Shown in pieces: positions 58,019 through 64,000 of a DNA stretch of 64,000 nucleotides; within the stretch, counting starts at the first letter, position 1, and every line of letters begins with the position of its first letter. Both the position numbers and the translations under genes were made by a program. The notes under the pieces were generated by a model that did not search any database, had not been told where the DNA came from, and worked only from the letters and a program-made list of their open reading frames with translations. This stretch comes from Turritopsis dohrnii. Lineage: Eukaryota > Cnidaria > Hydrozoa > Anthoathecata > Oceaniidae. Location of the stretch: NCBI GenBank assembly GCA_027922465.2, contig BQMF02000006.1:620001-684000 (forward strand). The letters are read 5' to 3'.

Positions 58019-58342
58019 ATGCCTGAAAGGAATTTCTTTTACTTGCTTGAAGAAAACATGGTAGCTGTTTTATCGTCGCTCTTTGTTTTAATTGTTTTAT
58101 GGGAAAGTATGGCGTTTAGTTCACCTTGTGTGAAAAACAAATGTATTGGTTTGTGTGCAGACACTCGACAGTACTGCACTAAATATGAAGCTAACAACCC
58201 ACAAGAGTATATGGATTGTCTTACTAAAGAAACGAAATGTGTGTCTGTGTGCAAGCAAGTATGTACGTACGCTACGAATGACAAACCACGGCATTTCCAA
58301 AATAATGATATTCTGATGAAAGAATTTTCGAACAATATCTGA
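58019..58342 (+). CDS. small secreted cysteine-rich protein A (107 aa, or 94 aa from Met14)
   Basis: A single-exon ORF. The second Met (residue 14) starts a typical signal peptide, MVAVLSSLFVLIVLWESMAF, with cleavage expected near SS|PC, so the functional start is probably 58058; the upstream Met would add 13 residues. The mature part has eight Cys. The central six follow C-x3-C-x6-C-x13-C-x6-C-x3-C (from CIGLC to CVSVC), the same framework as the protein at 61349, with an extra Cys on each side. The paired CxxxC steps suggest two disulfide-linked helices. The tail is polar (KPRHFQNNDILMKEF). No known family is recognised. Secretion is inferred; function is unknown. Confidence 0.7.
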   Translation: MPERNFFYLLEENMVAVLSSLFVLIVLWESMAFSSPCVKNKCIGLCADTRQYCTKYEANNPQEYMDCLTKETKCVSVCKQVCTYATNDKPRHFQNNDILMKEFSNNI

Positions 58343-58917
58343 TAGGAGAAAAAATGTAGAGAGGATATATGATTAAGAATATTTAGATCAAAACAACTTT
58401 TTAAATTTGTTTCTCATTTGAATATATGACGTCACCAGTTTACATCGTGGTCACATGAACATGGTTCGTCGGAAGTTTTATAACTGACCAAATATAGATT
58501 TACGAAATATAAAGCGTAATCGCAAAACAACTTATTACAATAGCTCACCAGAACAATGGAAATGAAAACAAACAGACGAAAACACAATCACATGAGGTAT
58601 GGCGTCATAGTGATTTATGCTGAGACAAACAGTATTTGTAGTGTATGCATTGATTTTTGGTTCCAAATTTGAAAAGCGTAAGATAAATGAGAATGGAAAA
58701 GATCATGTAGCATGCAACATGTAAATTTAAATGTTGGTTGGTGAAAACTAGGCACTCCTCACTGCATGAATTTTTTCATGTAGTCAATAATTTTATGTTT
58801 GCCACGAAAAATGCTGCATTTCAGCAGGATTTAGTAATATTTGCAAACAACCATTTAAGCTATATTCTATATTAACTATTTTTACTGTTGATCTTCTCAC
58901 TGGTCATTTATGTTCGA
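58343..58917. other. gap between protein A and the minisatellite
   Basis: AT-rich, with no gene and no AATAAA within 350 bp of the stop. Confidence 0.4.
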
Positions 58918-59476
58918 TGAAATCATTCTCCGAGCAGGTCACCTTGTCATTCTCCGAGCAGGTCACCTTGTCATTCTCCGAGCAAGTCACCTTGTCATTC
59001 TCCGAACAGGTCACCTTGTCATTCTCCGAGCAAGTCACCTTGTCATTCTCCGAGCAGGTCGCCTTGTCATTCTCCGAACAGGTCACCTTGTCATTCTCCG
59101 AGCAAGTCACCTTGTCATTCTCCGAGCAGGTCACCTTGTCATTCTCCGAGCAGGTCACCTTGTCATTCTCCGAACAGGTCACCTTGTCATTCTCCGAGCA
59201 AGTCACCTTGTCATTCTCCGAGCAGGTCACCTTGTCATTCTCCGAGCAGGTCACCTTGTCATTCTCCGAGCAGGTCACCTTGTCATTCTCCGAGCAGGTC
59301 ACCTTGTCATTTTCCGAGCAGGTCGCCTTGTCATTCTCCGAGCAAGTCACCTTGTCATTCTCCGAGCAAGTCGCCTTGTCATTCTCCGAGCAAGTCACCT
59401 TGTCATTCTCCGAACAGGTCACCTTGTCATTCTCCGAACAGGTCACCTTGTCATTCTCCGAGCAAGTCACCTTGTA
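58918..59476. repeat. 24-bp minisatellite, about 23 copies
   Basis: The unit is TCATTCTCCGAGCAGGTCAC followed by CTTG, with point variants at three positions (GAGCAG/GAACAG/GAGCAA, GTCACC/GTCGCC, rare TTTTCC). Because 24 is a multiple of 3 and no frame makes a stop, long open frames run through on both strands (for example the 8-residue unit TCSENDKV on the minus strand). There is no signal peptide or flanking exon, so coding is unlikely. Units with AGGTCA carry a nuclear-receptor half-site. Confidence 0.95.
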
Positions 59477-60962
59477 ATGACATTGTAAAGATAGTGATGA
59501 ACTGTTTACTATGAGATTATACCAAAAAATACCAAAAAAATACCAAAAATACCATAAAATGGCATGATGATTTATACAAAAAATATTAAATTGTCCACAG
59601 TATGAAACGCTTTTTGGAAGTCAATCGTAACAAAACAAAAAAATTACCTTAGTCAACAATAGTTTCTTAAAAGAGAACATAACATTAATACGTTTTGCAG
59701 GAATTCACCAGATGGGTAGAATTGGCTATTGGCGTATAATTGGCGTATGCTTTTGGAAGTAGGGGCTCTGTTGTTTTTAAAACTGTTGATGGTGATAGAA
59801 ATTTCAATACGAATAAAAAGAGTTTATTAACCATTTGGAAAGAAGGGAGATTTAACCAGTAGCATGTGATATATAGAACATGCCAAACAAAGTGCCGATC
59901 AGAAGTTATTGACTTGTCAGTCTCCAATGTAATTTCTTCATTTGATTTGGTGTTATTTCATGACAACGTCTCGTTTCTATGAGAATGACGTAATAGGTTT
60001 GTGATTCTTACGAATTCGGCAAAAGACCTTAAAAATTCTTAATTCTTAAAAAGTGTTCATTTTCAGTTCGAAAATTGAGATTTTAATTCGGATCCGGTTT
60101 GCTAGGCCCGTAGAACTTTTAAACTTATGAATAATTAGAATCAACTACTTCCGTTACCACTACTTCCGTTCTAAGAGATCAATTCCTAGCGAGGGTTCTT
60201 GAAGTCTGGGCATGATTCAGAGAATAGCCACAATTTTATAAAATTTTATCAGAAATTGGAGTTGAGTGGTTAAAGAACATCTAGCAGAAGGATATTTTTG
60301 AAAAGCAACCTGGTAAAAAAAAATTAATTTGCCACACCTAATTTCATTACTTGGAACAAAAGATTGTGGTGATCTCAGCGTGTGTTAATCTGTCTGTCTA
60401 CCTGCAATTTACCGAACACTTTGCTATACCTTTCTTCGGATCATGTCAAGCAATGATTATCTTTGCCCAAAAAAAGGCTTTTGATAAATTGAGTTCAATT
60501 GCCGCTATGGTAAATCAATGATGGAAACTTGGAAGATCCAATAAGAGAGGAAATTGGAAACAACTGAAGACAAGCTTGTTGATGGGTCACAATAGATGGT
60601 TTAAAAGATTTATAACCAATCCAAAACCTGTTTATGAAAACAATCTTTATCTATTTGAATTATTTTATGAAAAACCAATGCATTCTTAAAGCTGTTGATT
60701 TCATTTTGTAAAGTTTAGTCCAAACAAAAAATAGAAATAAAAAACTTGATGTTGTCCGCAATGTTTTAAGATGGTTGCTACAAGATAATTGAAGCGTTTT
60801 CGTGATAAGAAGAAGAACTGGCCAAGTAAGAACTCAGTAGAAAAGTAGTTTTAATATTATTAACATTATTTCATTGGACATTAAGACATATCTGGTCGTC
60901 TTATGCAGCATTGAAATTATGCTTACTGCTGATCATTCCCATTTATTTAGTCCACTCTCTAA
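59477..60962. other. intergenic DNA
   Basis: Nothing coding is supported. A short ACCAAAAA tandem stretch (ATACCAAAAA units) lies at 59519-59550. Confidence 0.4.
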
Positions 60963-61164
60963 TTAAAGCTAAGGGGAGGGGAGGGGACACGAGTGAATTT
61001 TTCATGAAATTGCAACAAAATTTCCAATTTGTTGCTATTTCACAGAAAAATCTGAAATGTCCCCGGTTGCAACTTTTTTTGTTACGCAACATTTTTGTCG
61101 ACTCTAATTAACGAAAAGATGAGGCACATCTTTGACTTGTCCAGCTCGTGTCCCCTTAACTTAA
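60963..61164. mobile_element. short TTAA-type MITE with GGGGACACGAG ends
   Basis: Left TTAAAGCTAAGGGGAGGGGA then GGGGACACGAG; right reverse complement TTAAGTTAAGGGGACACGAG. The left arm carries a small GGGGA duplication. GCAACAAAATTT / GTTGCAAC words inside resemble those of the 15429-15864 element, which also has GGGGACACG near its ends. Confidence 0.7.
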
Positions 61165-61227
61165 GGAAAAGATGAAGCACATCTTTTTACCAGATTAAGT
61201 AGAACTTGTCCAGCTTTGTAAGACTGT

Positions 61228-61237
61228 AAGAATATAA
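61228..61237 (+). promoter_or_regulatory. TATA-like element of the second cysteine-rich gene
   Basis: AATATAAAGG lies about 115 bp before the ATG at 61349 and would place transcription start near 61260. It is supported by motif and position only. Confidence 0.35.
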
Positions 61238-61291
61238 AGGATGCAAACAGAAGTCAGGCGTTTCTAAAATATTCCTGAATTAATTCATTTA

Positions 61292-61369
61292 TTATAATCC
61301 AGCAAATTTCTTCAGGAATGGTATGTTCTTGATCTCCTCATTTAGAGTATGATTTGTTCCAAAAATGTT
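61292..61369 (-). other. antisense terminal-exon-like block, copy 1
   Basis: On the minus strand this reads NIFGTNHTLNEEIKN then IPFLKKFAGL and a stop whose TAA is part of TAATAAA. A second copy at 63580-63648 reads SIFGTNQSLNEEIKN then MKLLKRL. Most differences are silent or conservative, so this strand appears to have been under protein-level selection. It overlaps head-on the 5' part of the plus-strand protein gene at 61349. Upstream exons are unknown; GCGCACAG at about 61386 is a possible acceptor. Confidence 0.45.
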
Positions 61370-61609
61370 TTCTTTTCTTTGGTCCTGTGCGCATTCGTTG
61401 CGATCACAGAAGCACAATCGAACAAGATGGATTGTTACCGCAATTGTAGTGCAGTGTATCGCCTTTGCTATCAACAGGCGACAGACTGGAAGAAAAGCTA
61501 CTCGGAATGCACGGTGGGTGAAAGTACGTGTCGAAGGAATTGTCAGAGGACTTACAGGAGACTCGGTTTGGTTGAAGAAGACATGGCATTAATCAATAAA
61601 CGATTTTAA
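61349..61609 (+). CDS. small secreted cysteine-rich protein B (86 aa), paralogue of A
   Basis: A single-exon ORF. The signal peptide is MICSKNVFFSLVLCAFVAIT with cleavage expected near EAQ|SN. The mature part (about 62 aa) has six Cys in the order C-x3-C-x6-C-x13-C-x6-C-x3-C, exactly the spacing of the protein at 58019, although few other residues match (for example the Tyr four residues before the fourth Cys in one and three before it in the other). The tail is basic then polar (QRTYRRLGLVEEDMALINKR). A TATA-like box lies 115 bp upstream. It resembles helical-hairpin cysteine peptides. A defence, venom-type or structural role cannot be told from the sequence. Confidence 0.72.
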   Translation: MICSKNVFFSLVLCAFVAITEAQSNKMDCYRNCSAVYRLCYQQATDWKKSYSECTVGESTCRRNCQRTYRRLGLVEEDMALINKRF

Positions 61610-62936
61610 CAGATCTTCCCTTATATTTACAAACGAGAATGTAACAAAAAATATATTTAGTGATAATTACGTGTCTGCCACCGTCTATCTTTGCTTAACG
61701 AAGATCAGTTTAATACACGTTTTTTTTTTTTATTAGAACCCAGTTTATAAGAACATTTAGGCTGAAATTCGGCAAAAAATTAAAAACATCGTAAGAACAT
61801 GCCCAGCCTCGAAGCTAAAAAATTAGAACATGAAATTGAGACACAAATCATTTAAAAGATAAAATATTTTTACGTTTTCAAAGTAATCGGAAAAATGGTT
61901 TTAAAGTTCCTACAGCAACACCACTTCTACACCATTAAACTCTTCTACTCCGACGAAGTCCTCATCTCCGTCGCTGAAAAGCACCTTGTATTTTCCGATA
62001 CGTGTGTTAAAATATCGAATCTCCCCTTTGTACCACCCTTCTCGTACAAGCATTTAGCAAATTTTTCAAAATTTAAAAAGATTTCAGGCTGTCTTTTATT
62101 ATTATATATAAACCATCACGAAGAAAATAGATGCATATACTGTAATAATTGCAAAGCTAATTGGCGAATGGGTTTTTCACCTGGCGTGGAGAACTTTTCT
62201 CCTATTATAAATAGTGCTATTATAAAGGCGCAATTTTTTTCTTCAGATATTTGATTTCGTATTAAGAACGTCAATAAGAACATCTGAGGCTCAAATTTAC
62301 TGAAAAATAAGCACATCCAGGCTCAGCCAAAATTAAGGTGTTCTAATAAAAAACAAACGTGTATATAACCATCACAGATGTAATACAACCACATGTTGTT
62401 CAATGGCTATTTCTGTTCTCTCTTCATCGACGCTCGACTACATGATTTCCATTATCACTTAAGTAATGGAGCGCTACAAAGATTTTCATCGAAACCACAC
62501 CTTTCACCGGTTGGTTTTTATAACATTACTGCTAGCCAACAAGCGTAGGTTCGTTAGTTTGTACTAATAAACCATTGTTTATAGATATAAAGTGGACATT
62601 CACGGTAGTGGTATAAGTGTCTTGTCAATGAGCTATAATGCATAACCTAGATTGATTATCTAAGAAACTACCCTGTTAACAGAATCGAGTCGGACCAAAC
62701 ACCCGAAGCCCGGAAATGTTTCAATCAAAATAGAATTTACTTTCACACATTTTAAGGTAAGCATGACGTCATACGAGGTTCTCGACACAGAAGATTTTAA
62801 GCCATCATGCAGATTTTCCACTTACTTCCACTTATATACGCGTATCGTATTGTATCGTATCGTATCGAAATCTAACGTCTGATTGGCGAGATTGGTTGAT
62901 CTTGATACGTTTTGGTTTCGAAACATGAAAAGTTGC
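61610..62936. other. intergenic DNA
   Basis: No gene is supported. ATTAGAACACG-like words at 61720-61850 and 62240-62370 (AAGAACAT, TAAGAACATCTGAGGCTC) sit in opposite contexts and may be ends of a repeat of about 650 bp. A short GTATC tandem (CGTATCGTATTGTATCGTAT) lies at about 62840-62867. Confidence 0.35.
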
Positions 62937-63440
62937 CTTATTCTAGGAAATTAACGTCCAAGAAAATTAGCGTTAATTTTATATACGCTAATTTTATGTG
63001 GCGTTAATTTTACGTACATTTATTTCATAAGTCACTGATTTAAAATACGTCATTTCAGGATCCCTGGTCATTTCTCGAAAAATATCGTAACTTTACTGTT
63101 AGGGATTGTTCACAAATGACGTCAACCATTTTTTCAAGATTTTTGACCCCCCCCTCCCCCCTCTGTCAACCTGCGTCAACTTTGCGTTGCCCCCTCCCCC
63201 TCAGTTGACGTCATCGTTTGAGAAGACATTTTCATAAGAAACTTTTACTTAATTAGAAAAATCAAGTTTCTGCAAAATTGTGTGGGTTGACATCAACTAG
63301 TATCACATCCCCTCCCCCCTCCCCCGTCAACCAGCGTCAACTTTAGTATTTATTTTAAGATTTAATTTCTTTTGCGTTAATTTTCTTCGCGTTAATTTCA
63401 CCCGCGCTAATTTTCTAGGGTTTTAATGTCCTAGAATAAG
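62937..63440. mobile_element. MITE with CTTATTCTAGGA ends and GCGTTAATTTT words
   Basis: Left CTTATTCTAGGAAATTAACG; right reverse complement CTTATTCTAGGACATTAAAA. GAAAATTAGCG and GCGTTAATTTT words recur inside both ends. The middle has a C-rich inverted piece (CCCCCCTCCCCCCTCTGTCA and later CCCCTCCCCCCTCCCCCGTC) with repeated GTCAACTTTGCG/CGTCAACTTTAG. There is no transposase. Confidence 0.8.
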
Positions 63441-63579
63441 ATAAAATGAGCAATGCAATACGCGTTCGAAATTTTTTGAAACATAAGAACAATTATCTCG
63501 AGAACCAACCAAATACGTAAATACGTAAGGGGAAATCCTGCTTTAATCTATAAAATTATATCCATTTATTTGTGTTCTT

Positions 63580-63648
63580 TCAAAGTCTTTTCAGCAATTT
63601 CATGTTCTTGATCTCCTCATTGAGAGACTGGTTTGTTCCAAATATGCT
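63580..63648 (-). other. antisense terminal-exon-like block, copy 2
   Basis: On the minus strand an acceptor-like TGTGCATACTAAG is followed by SIFGTNQSLNEEIKN then MKLLKRL and TGA. AATAAA follows about 10 bases later (complement of 63565-63570). It matches copy 1 at 61292-61369. The upstream exon should lie further right, perhaps beyond the window. Confidence 0.45.
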
Positions 63649-63723
63649 TAGTATGCACAAAACATTGCTATGTTTATTCTAAGTAAAAAAGTAATAGGTA
63701 CAAAACATTTATTCAAGCAGCCG

Positions 63724-64000
63724 CAGTTGCCCCTCGATAAGTGGAACTTTGGAGGGACCGAAAAAAATGGTTCTACTTAGCGAATGTTTCACTTATCCAA
63801 AGTGTTTTCAAAAAACTTTAATTTCGTCAAAAAACGCAGTTCTGGGAAAAAATTTAGAAGCTCCAAAAATATGAGTGCAATAAAAGGTTCCCAGATGGGT
63901 AAAATAAGACTAGCGAGTTCAATTTATGAGATTTACTTTTATATAGTGACTTAATACGAAACTTAACAACTTTTTAGTATCTGTAGAAGAAACGTTCGTT
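63724..64000. mobile_element. left end of a pogo-like element, cut by the window edge
   Basis: It starts CAGTTGCCCCTCGATAAGTG and has words GTGGAAC, GGTTCTACTTAGCG and GTTTCACTTATCC in the style of pogo/Tigger MITEs. The right end is outside the window. Confidence 0.4.

Noticed and set aside
58918..59476. Regular repeats resembling a CRISPR array
   Set aside because: The units are contiguous with no unique spacers, and the window is animal DNA.
58904..59488. Long ORFs on both strands (about 190 codons) made of 8-residue repeats
   Set aside because: They are the automatic result of a 24-bp tandem repeat without stops in several frames. There is no signal peptide, unique flank or splice context.

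Overview
The window is animal nuclear DNA: AT-rich, with short exons bounded by GT/AG introns, metazoan gene families, and introns and intergenic DNA crowded with small inverted-repeat transposons, Helitrons and a tRNA-derived SINE. The gene set (a gremlin-like BMP antagonist, BRMS1-like, centrin-3, a penta-EF-hand calpain, a thrombospondin-repeat membrane protein) and this repeat landscape fit a cnidarian, perhaps a hydrozoan. That placement is an inference, because no species marker is visible.

Layout. 1-3152 (+): the last seven exons of a large unrecognised helical protein gene. 5373-12864 (+): a complete classical calpain in 15 exons. 13907-20800: a transposon mosaic, with five small TIR elements around and inside a decayed, GC-richer Ty3/gypsy-type retrotransposon whose gag is split by about 1.8 kb of nested insertions. 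21483-22538 (-): a mitochondrial-transcription-factor-A-like protein with three HMG boxes. 23123-24167: a TIR element with minisatellite arms and a 10-bp target duplication. 24927-25279: an orphan exon resembling a TGF-beta type I receptor ectodomain. 25495-27580: a 2.1-kb TIR element with a nested MITE. 28088-29426: Helitron-like units, apparently head to tail, followed by a SINE. 31066-39826 (+): BRMS1/BRMS1L in 14 exons, with a 200-bp near-perfect palindrome in one intron. 40951-42592 (+): a gremlin/DAN-like secreted cystine-knot protein with a visible TATA box. 49551-50797 (-): a TSP1 protein. 51715-52762 (-): centrin-3 in four exons. 53323-56785: SINEs, an intact Helitron-like element and a broken coding remnant. 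58019-58342 and 61349-61609 (+): two small secreted cysteine-rich proteins. 58918-59476: a 24-bp minisatellite.

The complete multi-exon models close in frame: calpain 721 aa, BRMS1-like 362 aa, TFAM-like 278 aa, TSP1 222 aa, centrin 162 aa. The genes do not form one pathway; neighbourhood here is ordinary animal gene order.

The most interesting signals are the two small secreted proteins sharing an identical CX3CX6CX13CX6CX3C framework, one overlapping an antisense coding block that recurs 2.2 kb away; the three-box TFAM-like protein; and unrelated-looking MITE families that share one terminal design.
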